NCBI RefSeq assembly: GCF_013185195.1
Contig: NZ_JAAZWC010000020.1
Location: 27,571 to 91,570 of the forward strand
Source of the DNA: Saccharibacillus qingshengii
GTDB lineage: Bacteria > Bacillota > Bacilli > Paenibacillales > Paenibacillaceae
Length of the DNA stretch: 64,000 nucleotides
Direction: 5' to 3'
Positions 35,572-44,966 of the stretch are shown piece after piece; position 1 is the stretch's first letter, and every line of letters begins with the position of its first letter. The translations under genes and the position numbers were made by a program. Below the pieces are notes generated by a model. That model made no database searches. It saw only the letters and a program-made list of their open reading frames with translations, and was not told the origin of the DNA.

Positions 35572-36195
35572 ATGTATAATCTTGATCCGCAGGATCTGGG
35601 CAGCAAGCTTGTCTATAAATTGATGACCGGTACGATCGTGCCTCGTCCGATTGCCTGGGTCACTTCCCGATCCGCCGGGCAGGGCATCGTCAATGCGGCG
35701 CCGTTCAGCTATTTCAATATGGTAAGTTCGGATCCGCCGCTTGTCGCTTTCTCCGTCGCCCGGCGTCCGGACGGCGATATGAAAGACACGGCGCGTAATG
35801 TAACGGATACCGGCGAACTGGTCGTACATATTTGCGACGAGAATCTGGTCGAAGAGATGAACAAGACCGCGGCGATCCTGCCGCCCGGCGAGAGCGAGAT
35901 CGATTTGACGTCCCTGACGCTTGTCGACAGCGCCGCCGTGTCGGTGCCGGGTATCGCCGAAGCCAAAGTCCGTCTGGAGTGCCGCCTGGAATCCCATCTG
36001 CCGATCAAAGCCGACGACGGACGCGTCACGCACGATCTATTGATCGCGCGCATTCTGCGCTTCCGTCTCGACGAGTCGATCTACGACGAGGAGCACGGCT
36101 ATGTGCTGACCGAGAACCTTCGTCCGGTCGCCCGGCTGGCCGGCAATGAATACGCGGGGCTCGGCCGGCTGTTCAAGATTGAACGGCCGACCTGA
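35572..36195 (+). CDS. Flavin reductase-like (FMN-binding split barrel) protein
   Basis: 207 residues. ATG 35572 is preferred (GGAAGGAG at ideal distance) over ATG 35515, which lies in the leader. Split-barrel FMN-binding fold of the DIM6/NTAB group: IVPRPIAWVTS, NAAPFSYFNMVSSDPPLVAFSV, KDTARNVTDTGELVVHICDENL. Such proteins reduce flavins or act as small flavoenzymes. Has its own promoter with an operator-like repeat, hinting at induction by a small molecule (inference). Confidence 0.9.
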   Translation: MYNLDPQDLGSKLVYKLMTGTIVPRPIAWVTSRSAGQGIVNAAPFSYFNMVSSDPPLVAFSVARRPDGDMKDTARNVTDTGELVVHICDENLVEEMNKTAAILPPGESEIDLTSLTLVDSAAVSVPGIAEAKVRLECRLESHLPIKADDGRVTHDLLIARILRFRLDESIYDEEHGYVLTENLRPVARLAGNEYAGLGRLFKIERPT

Positions 36196-36226
36196 CCGGG
36201 CCCGGCTTCGGTCCTGCGCTGGACGA

Positions 36227-36254
36227 ATGTGCGGCGGCCGGGGCCGCCGCACAT
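36227..36254. repeat. Perfect 13-bp inverted repeat after the flavin reductase gene
   Basis: ATGTGCGGCGGCC-GG-GGCCGCCGCACAT. Very stable hairpin without T tract, 32 bp after the stop; may protect the 3' end or assist the following terminator. Confidence 0.8.
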
Positions 36255-36275
36255 GAGATGCCGCCTACACGCACG

Positions 36276-36322
36276 AAAAATCCGCTGCAATCGCCGGAGT
36301 GGCGAGAACAGCGGATTTTTTT
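36276..36322. terminator. Bidirectional terminator between flavin reductase and cardiolipin synthase genes
   Basis: AAAAATCCGCTG / AGCGGATTTTTTT arms with an inner TCGCC/GGCGA hairpin; A run and T run on opposite sides suit the converging genes. Confidence 0.85.
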
Positions 36323-36357
36323 GACGGATAACAAGGCTTGGAACGACGGAGCGTCCC

Positions 36358-37806
36358 TTACAGAATCGGCGAGAGCAGCCGCGTGAACGACTCCAGCGCT
36401 TTGCGCAGCAGAGGACGCAGCTTGTACTGTTCGACCGTCAGCATTTCGCTGTCTTCCATGTCGGCGCGGAACAGCTTCTCCAGCTCGCCGGCTTTGCCGG
36501 AATCGTACAGGATCGCGTTGACCTCGAAGTTCAGCTTGTAGCTGCGGATATCCATATTGGCGGTGCCGACCGACGCGAGGCGGCCGTCGACGACCATCGT
36601 TTTGGCGTGGAGGAAGCCTTTTTTGTACAGATAGCAGTTGACGCCAAGATCCAGCAGCTCGCCGAGATACGAATACGATGCCCAGTAGACCATCTTGTGA
36701 TCGGGCACTTTGGGAATCATCAGATGGACTTCGACGCCGGACAGAATCGCCATCTTGAGCGCGGTCATCATGCTCTCGTCGGGGATGAAATACGGCGTCT
36801 GGATCATGATCGTCTCGCGCGCTTCGTCCATCATTTTGATATAGGCGAGCTTGATCGTCTCCCGGCTCTGGTCGGGGCCGCTTGAGATGATCTGCGCGCC
36901 GACTTTGCCTTCGAACGGACGGCTGACCGCAAGAAACACGTTCTCGGGCAGCTTCTGGCGGACGGACAAGCTCCAGTCGTGCAGGAAGATCGCATGCATC
37001 TGGATCAGCGCCGTGCCTTCGATCCGCAGATGCGTATCGCGCCAGTAGCCGAACTTCTTGACCTCGCCGAGGTATTCGTCGCCGACATTGAAGCCGCCGA
37101 TATATCCGCAGGAACCGTCGATGATGACCAGCTTGCGGTGATTGCGGTAATTCATCTTGAAGTTGATCAGCGGAATACGGGACGGGAAAAAGGGAGCCGC
37201 CATGCCGCCCGCTTCGCGGAAGTTATGGAGGAAACGCCGTCCGATCTTCTTGCTGCCCCAGGCATCGTACAGCACGCGGACTTCGACGCCCTGTTTGGCT
37301 TTCTCGGTCAGCGCGTCGATCAGGCGGCGTCCGAGATTGTCATTCTGCCAAATGTAATACTGGACATGGATATACGTCTGCGCGCCGGCGATATCCGCGA
37401 GCAGCGCGTCGAATTTCTCCGTGCCGTCCGCATAGACGGTAACGTCGTTGTCCTGCGTGTACAAGGAGAAGTCGCCGACCATGTTCATATGCAGCAGCTC
37501 GCGGTAGCGGGCCGTGCGGGGATCGTTGAAATGCAGTTCTTCGTCGAGCAGCTGCTGGCGCTGGACGGAGATGCCGGGCAGCAGAATCTTCTCTTGTTCC
37601 CGGAACTGATAACGCTTGACGCGGCTGAGATTTTGTCCGAAGAACAGGTACAGCACGAATCCGACGATCGGCAGGAAAAACAGAACCATCAACCAGGCCC
37701 AGGTCACCCCGATATCGCGCCGTTCCAGGAAAACGACAGTGAGTGCCAACAATAAATTCAGCACAAGCAAAAACCATGGGGCTTGACCAAACCAGTACAA
37801 TTCCAA
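36358..37806 (-). CDS. cls: Cardiolipin synthase
   Basis: About 482 residues. GGAGG (37820-37816) directly abuts a TTG at 37815, so the TTG at 37806, 9 nt away, is the likelier start. Phospholipase D superfamily: two N-terminal membrane helices (LVLNLLLALTVVFL, WLMVLFFLPIVGFVLYLFFG), then HKD motifs HRKLVIIDGSCGYIGGFN and HAKTMVVDGRLASVGTANMD. Joins two phosphatidylglycerol molecules into cardiolipin at the membrane. Full length compared with ClsA/YwnE-type enzymes. Confidence 0.94.
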   Translation of the reverse strand: MELYWFGQAPWFLLVLNLLLALTVVFLERRDIGVTWAWLMVLFFLPIVGFVLYLFFGQNLSRVKRYQFREQEKILLPGISVQRQQLLDEELHFNDPRTARYRELLHMNMVGDFSLYTQDNDVTVYADGTEKFDALLADIAGAQTYIHVQYYIWQNDNLGRRLIDALTEKAKQGVEVRVLYDAWGSKKIGRRFLHNFREAGGMAAPFFPSRIPLINFKMNYRNHRKLVIIDGSCGYIGGFNVGDEYLGEVKKFGYWRDTHLRIEGTALIQMHAIFLHDWSLSVRQKLPENVFLAVSRPFEGKVGAQIISSGPDQSRETIKLAYIKMMDEARETIMIQTPYFIPDESMMTALKMAILSGVEVHLMIPKVPDHKMVYWASYSYLGELLDLGVNCYLYKKGFLHAKTMVVDGRLASVGTANMDIRSYKLNFEVNAILYDSGKAGELEKLFRADMEDSEMLTVEQYKLRPLLRKALESFTRLLSPIL

Positions 37807-38065
37807 TTGATGCAACCTCCGCTTTCGAATGAGAGTTCAAATGAAAATCCGGCAGAGCCGGGCTTCATTTATAGAAGAAGAAATTAGGTGTGCCGTAGCT
37901 CAGTTTACCCGATTGTGATCAATAAGTGAACAATTGCGGCATTCCGAACAAAGGAAAAGTCGAAAAAACGTCAAACGTAGCCCGAACGGGCCATATGCCG
38001 GTACGGATTTTTGGTTAAAATTTAATGGAAAAGCCGCGCCGCGAAAATGGGGAAGGCAGGAGAGC

Positions 38066-39058
38066 ATGAGTTATACGCAGATTAAATGGCTGATTTTGTT
38101 TCTTCCGACCGTCGTGGTCGGACTGTGGGAGTACGTGAGGCATCAGTTTCTGATGCCGGTCCTGTCGATGGACGCCGGAAATCTGCTGACGCCGGTGCTG
38201 GTCTTTCTGGTCAGCGTCACGCTGCTGCGCCGGCTGTTCGCCATGCTGGAGCGGATGCAGAGCGAGCTTGCGCAGGCGCGCGGAATCAAAGCGAATCTGG
38301 AAGCGCGCGAAGAGCTGGCCCGAGAGCTGCACGACGGGATCGCGCAGTCCTTGTTTTTGTTATCGGTCAAGTTGGACCGGATGGAGAAAAGCGCAGGCGC
38401 GGCGGGGCTCGGCGACGAGCTGGGGACGGTGCGCCGGACGGTCCACGAGGTGAACCGATATGTTCGCCAGGCGCTGGCGAACCTGAGAGAGCCGCTGCCC
38501 CAAGGCGCGCTCGGGAATACGGGCGGCAGAGCCGTTCCCGTCGGCCCGGGCGGCGAAGCTTCGGGCCCGGGGCCCGGCGGCGGACAGCCGCGCCGGCAAG
38601 CCCCGCGGCCGGACGCCTCACCGAAGCGAGGGGCGGACGCGGCAGGCGAGGCCGCTGCCGCCGCGCAGCCTGCGGCGGAGTCCATGGCCGCGCGCGTCGG
38701 CCGGCTGGCCGATGAGGCGATGATCGACGTGCGCGTCGAGTGGAGCCTGCCGGACGATGCGCTGGCCAGCCGCGAGAAAGCGGAGCTGCTGGCGTGTATC
38801 CGCGAAGCGGTCATCAATGTGCGCAAGCATGCGCATGCCACCCGGGCGGAAGTGACCGGCCGGGGCAGTCATTCCGGCTGGACGGTCGAGATCGCGGATG
38901 ACGGCCGCGGGTTCGAAGGCGATCCGCTGGCGTCGCCCGGCCGTTACGGGCTGAAGATCATGGCCGACCGGGCGAAGCAGATGGGCTGGATCTTCGAACT
39001 GGATCGGCGGGAAGGACGGACTTCGGTCCGGCTCCGCAGAGAGGAGGAGCTGCTGTGA
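38066..39058 (+). CDS. NarL-type sensor histidine kinase with GC-rich Pro/Gly/Ala linker
   Basis: 330 residues from ATG 38066 (CAGGAGAG upstream). Two N-terminal hydrophobic segments with almost no extracellular loop (IKWLILFLPTVVVGLW; LTPVLVFLVSVTLL), HisKA_3 dimerisation helix with phospho-His in ARELHDGIAQSLFLLS, and HATPase domain (REAVINVRKHAHAT; IADDGRGFEGDP; GRYGLKIMADRAKQMG). Between the two lies an about 75-residue low-complexity insert rich in G, P, A and R (nt about 38,500-38,700) that is absent from usual family members. The partner regulator overlaps its stop by 4 bp. Confidence 0.93.
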   Translation: MSYTQIKWLILFLPTVVVGLWEYVRHQFLMPVLSMDAGNLLTPVLVFLVSVTLLRRLFAMLERMQSELAQARGIKANLEAREELARELHDGIAQSLFLLSVKLDRMEKSAGAAGLGDELGTVRRTVHEVNRYVRQALANLREPLPQGALGNTGGRAVPVGPGGEASGPGPGGGQPRRQAPRPDASPKRGADAAGEAAAAAQPAAESMAARVGRLADEAMIDVRVEWSLPDDALASREKAELLACIREAVINVRKHAHATRAEVTGRGSHSGWTVEIADDGRGFEGDPLASPGRYGLKIMADRAKQMGWIFELDRREGRTSVRLRREEELL

Positions 39059-39723
39059 ATCGATGCCGCGTATTGGTCGTGGACGACCACAAGCATGCCC
39101 AGGAAGCCATTTGCGATATTTTGTCGCTTGATCCATCTTTCGAGGTGGTCGGCGTCGTATCAGGCGGAGCGGAAGCGATTGCGTTTACCGAACAGTGGAT
39201 GCCCGATCTGATTCTGATGGATATCCGGATGAACGGGATGGGCGGACTGGAAGCGACAGGGCGGATCAAGATGGCTTATCCGTACGTCAAGATCGTGATG
39301 ATTACCGTCTCGGACGATATTGCTTATCTGCTGGAAGCGCTGAAACAAGGTGCACAGGGCTATCTGCTCAAGAATCTGGCTCCGTCCACCTGGATCGAAT
39401 ACCTTCAGGCGATCGTCAGCGAAGAAGCGCCGCTGAGCCGGGAACTGGCTTTCCAGATCCTCAAAGAATTTTCGGCGCCGGCCGCCGAGCCGGAGCAAAG
39501 CGGAGATACGCTGACGGCGCGGGAACTGGATATTCTCCGGCAGGTGGCTTCGGGGCTGACCAATCGAGAAGCGGCCGAGAATCTGGGCATTTCCGAACAT
39601 ACGGTCAAGAATCATCTGAAAAATATTTCGCAAAAACTCCAACTGCAAAACCGTGTCCAGCTGACCCGGTACGCTATGGAAAAAGGCTGGATCGGCCGTG
39701 ACGGATTCGGCGGCGAACGATGA
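39055..39723 (+). CDS. NarL/LuxR-type response regulator
   Basis: 222 residues with a GTG start at 39055 overlapping the kinase stop (GTGA), with GAGGAGGAG in front. Receiver domain: VVDDH acidic pocket, LILMDIRMNGMGG with phospho-Asp about residue 54, Thr in MITVSDD and Lys in GYLLKNL. C-terminal LuxR helix-turn-helix: LTARELDILRQVASGLTNREAAENLGISEHTVKNHLKNI. Pair member with the upstream kinase; may control the copper genes 95 bp downstream, though no site can be pointed to. Confidence 0.95.
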   Translation: MNRCRVLVVDDHKHAQEAICDILSLDPSFEVVGVVSGGAEAIAFTEQWMPDLILMDIRMNGMGGLEATGRIKMAYPYVKIVMITVSDDIAYLLEALKQGAQGYLLKNLAPSTWIEYLQAIVSEEAPLSRELAFQILKEFSAPAAEPEQSGDTLTARELDILRQVASGLTNREAAENLGISEHTVKNHLKNISQKLQLQNRVQLTRYAMEKGWIGRDGFGGER

Positions 39724-39817
39724 CCGCTCCGGCCGATCGGAGCGGATATGCAGGCAGCTGCCTGCCAGGCACACGGAAGAACGGGGTACCTACAGCTTTA
39801 CGGAAAGGAAGACTGGA

Positions 39818-41497
39818 ATGAAAGACGTATGGAAAACAAGCAAACGGTTCGTGCTGCTTCCGATGCTTGCGGCATGGATCGCGGCGCTGACCCTTCTGCC
39901 GGGACTCGCTTCGGCGCACGCCACGCTTCTCTCGTCGAACCCGGGCGATCAAACCTCGGTGGCGCAGATGCCGGGCGGGATCGAGCTGAGCTTCAACGAG
40001 ACGATCCAGGGCGAATTTCTGTCGATCGGCATCACGAATACCAAAGGCGAAGATATGCCGGTCGGCGAAGCACTCGTGTCGCCGGAGGATTCGCATGTGG
40101 TCACGGCGGAGGTCGAAGGAGCATATCCGGACGGTATTTATACGATGAAATGGCGCGTTGTCTCGGCCGACGGCCATCCGATTCGCGGCACGGTCCGTTT
40201 CGGAGTCGGCTCGGACGGCGTGCTGACCGACGCCGGAGTAGCCGGCGAAGACAATTACACGCCGTCTGCCGATACCGTCGTCCAGCGGGCCGCCCTGTAT
40301 ACGCTGCTCTCGCTGACAGCGGGCAGTATGCTGTATCTGGCTTTCCTGCTGCCCGCCGATCTGCGCGGCATCAAGCGTGCGACCCGCCCGGCGCGGATCG
40401 TCTTCTGGGCCTCGCAGGCCGGGCTGCTGCTGGTTATTCTGATCGGGCTGCCGCTGCAGGCGAAGCTGTTCGCCGACGTGCCGTGGAGCGAAGCGTTCGG
40501 CCGGGAAATCCTGAGCCAGACGCTCGAAGGCACGTCTTCGGGGCGGATGTTCCTGCTGCAAATTCTGCTGCTCATGCTGATTGCGGGAGCGGTCATCGTC
40601 AACGACGTGATGGCCTGGGGCAAAAGGGGCGGCCATTGGACGATCGTCATCATCGGATTCGTTCTGCTGCTCGTCACGAAGGCGCTGACCGGGCATGCGG
40701 CGGGTTCGCCGAACGTGTTCGGCCAAGTGATCGCGGACACGCTGCATCTGCTCGGCGCTTCGGTCTGGGTCGGAGGCATGCTGATGCTGCTGCTGGCTCT
40801 GCCGGCCGCGGCGGGCGAAGGGCCTCCGTTCTGGCAAAAAGCGTTCCGACGCTTCACGCCGTGGGCGTTCGCTTCGGTGATCGCGCTTGTGCTGAGCGGG
40901 ATTGTTATGAGCCTTGCGCATGTGCCGGCCTGGTCGGATCTGCTGACGAGTCTGTACGGCCGTCTTATTCTGATCAAAATCGTGCTGCTTCTGGTGATGA
41001 CGATGCTCGGGTTCGTTCATTTCAGACGCGCCCGGCGTCAAGGCGGCTCGCCGGGCACCGCCTCGCTGGCGGCCGAAATGGCGATCGGGATCGTCGTGCT
41101 GGTGGTAGCGGGAATGCTGACGAACGTCTCGACCCCGCAGCCTGCGGCAGCCGCTCCGGCGAGTTTTGCCGATACGCAGCCGGCGGAACAGGCGGGAAAT
41201 ACGATCATTTCGCTTGAGGTCAACCCGGTTCAAGTCGGAACCTCGACCTTTACCGTTCGTTTGACCGATAAGGCAGGCAAGCCGCGCACCGATTGGCAGC
41301 AGGTTACCCTCAATATGGCGCCGCAGGGTCAACCCGACGAACGTACCGAAGTGATCGCCGAAGCGCAGCCGGACGGCAGCTATCGGGCATCCGGTTTGTA
41401 TTTCGGCATCGGCGGGCCGTGGAACGTCGGCGTCCATGCCCTGTCCGAGAAGTTCGAACAGGCCGACCGGACCTTTACGATGGAAGTACAGCAATAA
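39818..41497 (+). CDS. ycnJ: Copper resistance/uptake protein, CopC-CopD fusion (YcnJ-like)
   Basis: 559 residues from ATG 39818 behind GGAAAGGAAG. Signal peptide ends ...GLASAHATLLSSNPGD, leaving the Cu-binding N-terminal His of CopC; CopC domain to about residue 125 (SADGHPIRGTVRFGVG), then a CopD membrane domain with about eight helices (SVWVGGMLMLLLALPA; LSGIVMSLAHVP), and a C-terminal extracellular FixH/YtkA-like domain (about 460-559). In B. subtilis YcnJ imports copper under limitation. Next gene, YcnI-like, 48 bp on. Confidence 0.92.
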   Translation: MKDVWKTSKRFVLLPMLAAWIAALTLLPGLASAHATLLSSNPGDQTSVAQMPGGIELSFNETIQGEFLSIGITNTKGEDMPVGEALVSPEDSHVVTAEVEGAYPDGIYTMKWRVVSADGHPIRGTVRFGVGSDGVLTDAGVAGEDNYTPSADTVVQRAALYTLLSLTAGSMLYLAFLLPADLRGIKRATRPARIVFWASQAGLLLVILIGLPLQAKLFADVPWSEAFGREILSQTLEGTSSGRMFLLQILLLMLIAGAVIVNDVMAWGKRGGHWTIVIIGFVLLLVTKALTGHAAGSPNVFGQVIADTLHLLGASVWVGGMLMLLLALPAAAGEGPPFWQKAFRRFTPWAFASVIALVLSGIVMSLAHVPAWSDLLTSLYGRLILIKIVLLLVMTMLGFVHFRRARRQGGSPGTASLAAEMAIGIVVLVVAGMLTNVSTPQPAAAAPASFADTQPAEQAGNTIISLEVNPVQVGTSTFTVRLTDKAGKPRTDWQQVTLNMAPQGQPDERTEVIAEAQPDGSYRASGLYFGIGGPWNVGVHALSEKFEQADRTFTMEVQQ

Positions 41498-41545
41498 CAA
41501 CGGCCTAATCCAACACAAAAAAATCAAAAGGCGGGATCTTTTCAA

Positions 41546-42340
41546 ATGAAAACGACAACAAACCGTACAATGTGGAAAAAATTGCTTACTCTGACAGCTC
41601 CGGCTTCCGCGGCTTTTCTAATCTTTACCGCTGCCGCCAGCGCCCACGTGACCGTGATGCCCAAAGAATCCGGCACGGGAGCCTGGGAAACGTATACGAT
41701 GAAAGTTCCGGTCGAGAAAGACATCAACACCAACAAAGTCGTGCTCAAAATACCGGAAGGCGCCGAGTTTCAGCAGTATGAACCGATTCCCGGCTGGACG
41801 ACCGCTGTCGACGAAGCCGCCGGAACCGTAACCTGGGAAGCGGAAGGAGACGGCATTGCGGCCGGACAGTTCCAACGCTTCACCTTTGTCGTGAAAAACC
41901 CGGAGCAGCAGGGAGAGCTTGCCTGGGATGCGTTCCAGTATTACACGGACGGCAGTATCGTGGAATGGACAGGCGACGAAGAAGCGGATACGCCGCATTC
42001 CGTAACGACGATCGGTACGGACACCGGCGAAGCGGCCGCGAACGCGCATGGACAAACCGTTTCTTCGGATAAAGCGCCGGCCGAGGAAGAGCCGGCAGTC
42101 AGCGACCCGGCAGCAGTACCGGCCGACGGAGCAGCCGACACAACGGTACCGGACACCGCGGAAGAAGCGGCGGTGCCGACCGATTCCGCAGTGTCCGATC
42201 CGGCGTCCGTACCTGCAGATAGCGAATCCGACACGCCGGCCGCTTCGTCCAACAATGTGCTGCTCTATGTCACGCTGGCCCTGTCGATCGTGGCGATCGG
42301 ATTGTCCGGAGCGGCGCTCGCGATGCGCAGACGCAAATAA
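41546..42340 (+). CDS. ycnI: YcnI-like copper-binding membrane-anchored protein (DUF1775)
   Basis: 264 residues, ATG 41546. Signal peptide followed by SAHVTVMPKESGTGAWETYTMKV, so the mature N-terminus is His with the family's Trp (Cu(II) site in YcnI). DUF1775 domain to about residue 150, then an A/P/D/E-rich spacer, a single membrane helix (VLLYVTLALSIVAIGLSGAALAM) and a basic tail. Works with YcnJ in copper handling on the outer face of the membrane. Confidence 0.92.
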   Translation: MKTTTNRTMWKKLLTLTAPASAAFLIFTAAASAHVTVMPKESGTGAWETYTMKVPVEKDINTNKVVLKIPEGAEFQQYEPIPGWTTAVDEAAGTVTWEAEGDGIAAGQFQRFTFVVKNPEQQGELAWDAFQYYTDGSIVEWTGDEEADTPHSVTTIGTDTGEAAANAHGQTVSSDKAPAEEEPAVSDPAAVPADGAADTTVPDTAEEAAVPTDSAVSDPASVPADSESDTPAASSNNVLLYVTLALSIVAIGLSGAALAMRRRK

Positions 42341-42511
42341 CCATTCCGGTCTCCGGTCAAGCTTCAAACTTTACTCCAAAGTTACAATTCTCTTGAACGC
42401 CGCTGATTCTCGCCCTGTAAGATGACGGATAAAGCTTGGCAGGAGCGGGAACGAAGATTGCGACGGCTTTGCTCCGATCGCCCGGGCTTCGAGAGAAAGG
42501 AGTGGGACACG

Positions 42512-43033
42512 ATGACCTCAATCCATGAAGAATACGTTCGCCGCGCAGGCGTGAATAACAGCGAGGCCATGAAAGCCCTGGTCTGGAACGCGGAAGGGTG
42601 GAGTCTTCCGGTATCAAACGAAGAGACGGAGGGTTCGATCGGCATGTGGGCGGCGCCGGTACCGGTGCTGCCGGTTTCCGCGACCTGCGGCGAGACGCAG
42701 CGGCTGCTGCTTGAGCGTCCGCTTGCATCCTGCTGCGTCATCTGCGACGAACGCAGACGGCCGGTAGGCCTTGTCATGAGCGAGTCTTTTTATATCCAGA
42801 TGAACGCGGAATACGATCCCGAACATTTGTATGAGCTGCCGATCGTCCGGCTGATGGATCTTTATCCGCTGACCGTCGATTTTTCCTTATCGGTCGAGAC
42901 GGTGCGCGAGCGGGCGAATGCGCGTCCATCGCGCACGCGCAAAGACGCGGTGATTGTCATGCGCGGCGGTGAGTTTTTCGGCGCTGTCCATGGGGAAGAT
43001 TTGGAGCATCCGCAGAATCGGAAATCGAAATAG
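42512..43033 (+). CDS. Protein with a possible CBS-like domain, function unknown
   Basis: 173 residues from ATG 42512 with AAAGGAG upstream; the frame is open 90 bp further back without a ribosome site. The middle (VLPVSATCGETQRLLLERPLASCCVICDERRRPVGLVMSE) looks like one CBS motif and the end (VRERANARPSRTRKDAVIVMRGGEFFGAVHGED) like the second half of another, so a small CBS pair is plausible. No membrane segment. Isolated between the copper genes and a strong terminator. Confidence 0.72.
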   Translation: MTSIHEEYVRRAGVNNSEAMKALVWNAEGWSLPVSNEETEGSIGMWAAPVPVLPVSATCGETQRLLLERPLASCCVICDERRRPVGLVMSESFYIQMNAEYDPEHLYELPIVRLMDLYPLTVDFSLSVETVRERANARPSRTRKDAVIVMRGGEFFGAVHGEDLEHPQNRKSK

Positions 43034-43112
43034 ATTTCCGTGATAGGGAAAAGCAGCAGACGTCCGGCATCGGAAATACGGAGCGGACGCCGCTTTCGCA
43101 GCGTGCAAATTG

Positions 43113-43154
43113 AAAAACCGGTAAGGGAGCCTCAGGCTCCCTTACCGGTTTTTT
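43113..43154. terminator. Very strong bidirectional terminator
   Basis: About 18-bp perfect stem AAACCGGTAAGGGAGCC / GGCTCCCTTACCGGTTT with A run before and TTTTTT after; serves the genes converging here. Confidence 0.92.
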
Positions 43155-43169
43155 GCTGTGAACGGCTTT

Positions 43170-44150
43170 TTATATCGTGGAAGAAGCGTCCAGCCACGCG
43201 AAGATCTTCGCCAGCACGCCCATACGCACAGGCTGGGGCATATGGTGTCCCAGACCTTCCAGCGTGATCAGATCGGCCGGTTTGCCCAGCCGGCGCAGTT
43301 CTTCATACATGCGCAGGCCGTGGTTGTAGTCGACCTGTACGTCTTCCTTGCCGTGCACGATGAGCACCGGACATGGAATCCTGCCCGCCATATGGATCGG
43401 CGAACGTTCGCGGTACACCTCGGGGATTTTGTAAACGGAGCCCTGCAGAACCCTTTTCAGCATTCGGCGCAGATCGATTCTCTCTTCGTAGGTCCGCCCC
43501 AGATCGGACAGTCCGCCCCACAAGATCAGATGCGAAGCGCCTTCATGAATCGCGGCATCCGTGCCGTTGATCGAACCGCGGGAGAAACCCATGACCGCGA
43601 TCTGCGCAGGATCGGCGAACGGAATCGCCTGGGCCAGACGCAGGGCGACGCGGGAATCTTCCAGATCGACGCCGCCGAAGCGGTCGTGTCCGATGCCGCT
43701 CTCGCCGCCCCGGTAGCACGGCGCGACAACGATCCGGCCGAATGAAGCGAACTCGGCCAGCCAGTCGAGCCGAACCCGGCCGACGCTCCCGATCCCGCCG
43801 CGGCAGTACACGAACACCGGATATCGGCGGCGCTGCCCGGGAACCGATACAGCCTCTTGCGCAGGGCCGCTATCGGCACTCGGGTGCAAACGGTCTTCTT
43901 CGGCGTCAATCGCCGATATCTCCGCTTCGCCGGCGGGCGGCTTCGCCTGTTCGGCTTCAGCCGCATTCCGGGCTGCTTCGCACGCGCTTGGCAGCACACA
44001 GGCGACGGCATGCGCGCTGAGCTCGTCGTCTCTGCATTCCCTGCGCAGAAACGCCTGAATCTCTTCGGCCGTCGTCGACAATTCGGGCGGCAGCGCGACA
44101 TAACCCGCTACGCGCAGGCCGCCGGACAAATAAGTCACGCGATAAATCAT
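43170..44150 (-). CDS. Alpha/beta hydrolase, prolyl-oligopeptidase-like
   Basis: 326 residues from the start at 44150 (MIYRVTYLSGG) with GGAGG upstream; the frame extends to 44321 without support. Serine hydrolase: oxyanion region YPVFVYCRGGIGSVG, nucleophile elbow VMGFSRGSI, acid in HGKEDVQVD and His in EGLGHHMPQP. N-terminal about 110 residues include an A/E-rich insert. Cytoplasmic; related to S9-type peptidases/esterases, substrate unknown. Confidence 0.9.
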   Translation of the reverse strand: MIYRVTYLSGGLRVAGYVALPPELSTTAEEIQAFLRRECRDDELSAHAVACVLPSACEAARNAAEAEQAKPPAGEAEISAIDAEEDRLHPSADSGPAQEAVSVPGQRRRYPVFVYCRGGIGSVGRVRLDWLAEFASFGRIVVAPCYRGGESGIGHDRFGGVDLEDSRVALRLAQAIPFADPAQIAVMGFSRGSINGTDAAIHEGASHLILWGGLSDLGRTYEERIDLRRMLKRVLQGSVYKIPEVYRERSPIHMAGRIPCPVLIVHGKEDVQVDYNHGLRMYEELRRLGKPADLITLEGLGHHMPQPVRMGVLAKIFAWLDASSTI

Positions 44151-44395
44151 GGACAACCTCCTTCCGCGCCGATGCGCACCGTTGTATAGTCGGAATATGT
44201 TTTCTATTTTAGCGCGAACGCCGGACAAATTCGAATTTTCGGCGAATCGGAATCCGATTTCAAGCCCTATTTTGCAAAGAACGGTACGGATTTGGGTTAT
44301 TTTTGCCGCCGGGCGATACAAAATTCGCAGAGGCTCTGTCTTCTCAGTGTATATACGGCAATGAAGAGCGGCCGCACTTCAAAGGAGGTTCACCG

Positions 44396-44923
44396 ATGGA
44401 CAATTTCATTCCGGAATCCGACGCTTTTCGTACGGTATTCCTTGAATATTACCCCGGCGTACGCCGGAAACTGATCGCGATGGTCAAAGACGAGGCGACA
44501 GCGGAAGACTTGGCACAAGAAGTGTTCCTGCGTCTGTACCGCAATCCTCCGGACGATCCGAGAGTAGTCGGAGCCTGGCTGCATCGGGTGCTTACCCGGA
44601 TCGCTTACGACCATACCGATACCCTGGTTCGTCAGCGCAAGCTGCAGGAGAAACAGGAGCAGTATTTCGACCGCGAGAAGACGTGGGAAAGCGGCGAAGA
44701 CGCGCTGGTGCGCAGCGAAGAGCGGGAACAGATCGCAGATCTGCTCGAAGAACTGCCGGAACGCGACCGACAAGCGCTGATGCTCCGATACTCCGGCTAC
44801 AGCTATGCGGAGATCGCCGAAGAGATACGCGTCAGTCCGCCCCGGGTCGGCTCGCTGCTGAGCCGGGCGGCCGACAAGCTGCGCAGACGCGCCGCAGGCA
44901 AACCGAACGGATTGGAATTATGA
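44396..44923 (+). CDS. ECF sigma factor
   Basis: 175 residues from ATG 44396 behind AAAGGAGG. Region 2 (DEATAEDLAQEVFLRLYRNP) and region 4 (LPERDRQALMLRYSGYSYAEIAEEIRVSPPRVGSLLSRAADKLRR) are intact. Directs RNA polymerase to stress or envelope genes. The next gene encodes a one-helix membrane protein in the place expected for its anti-sigma factor, followed by an ABC exporter. No self-type promoter was recognised upstream. Confidence 0.94.
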   Translation: MDNFIPESDAFRTVFLEYYPGVRRKLIAMVKDEATAEDLAQEVFLRLYRNPPDDPRVVGAWLHRVLTRIAYDHTDTLVRQRKLQEKQEQYFDREKTWESGEDALVRSEEREQIADLLEELPERDRQALMLRYSGYSYAEIAEEIRVSPPRVGSLLSRAADKLRRRAAGKPNGLEL

Positions 44924-44966
44924 ACGGATTGAGATCGTCAAATCGAATTTTGGGAGGAAACAAAGG

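Noticed and set aside
43113..43154. Long perfect palindrome considered as a mobile-element end
   Set aside because: A and T runs on its flanks and position between converging genes explain it as a bidirectional terminator.
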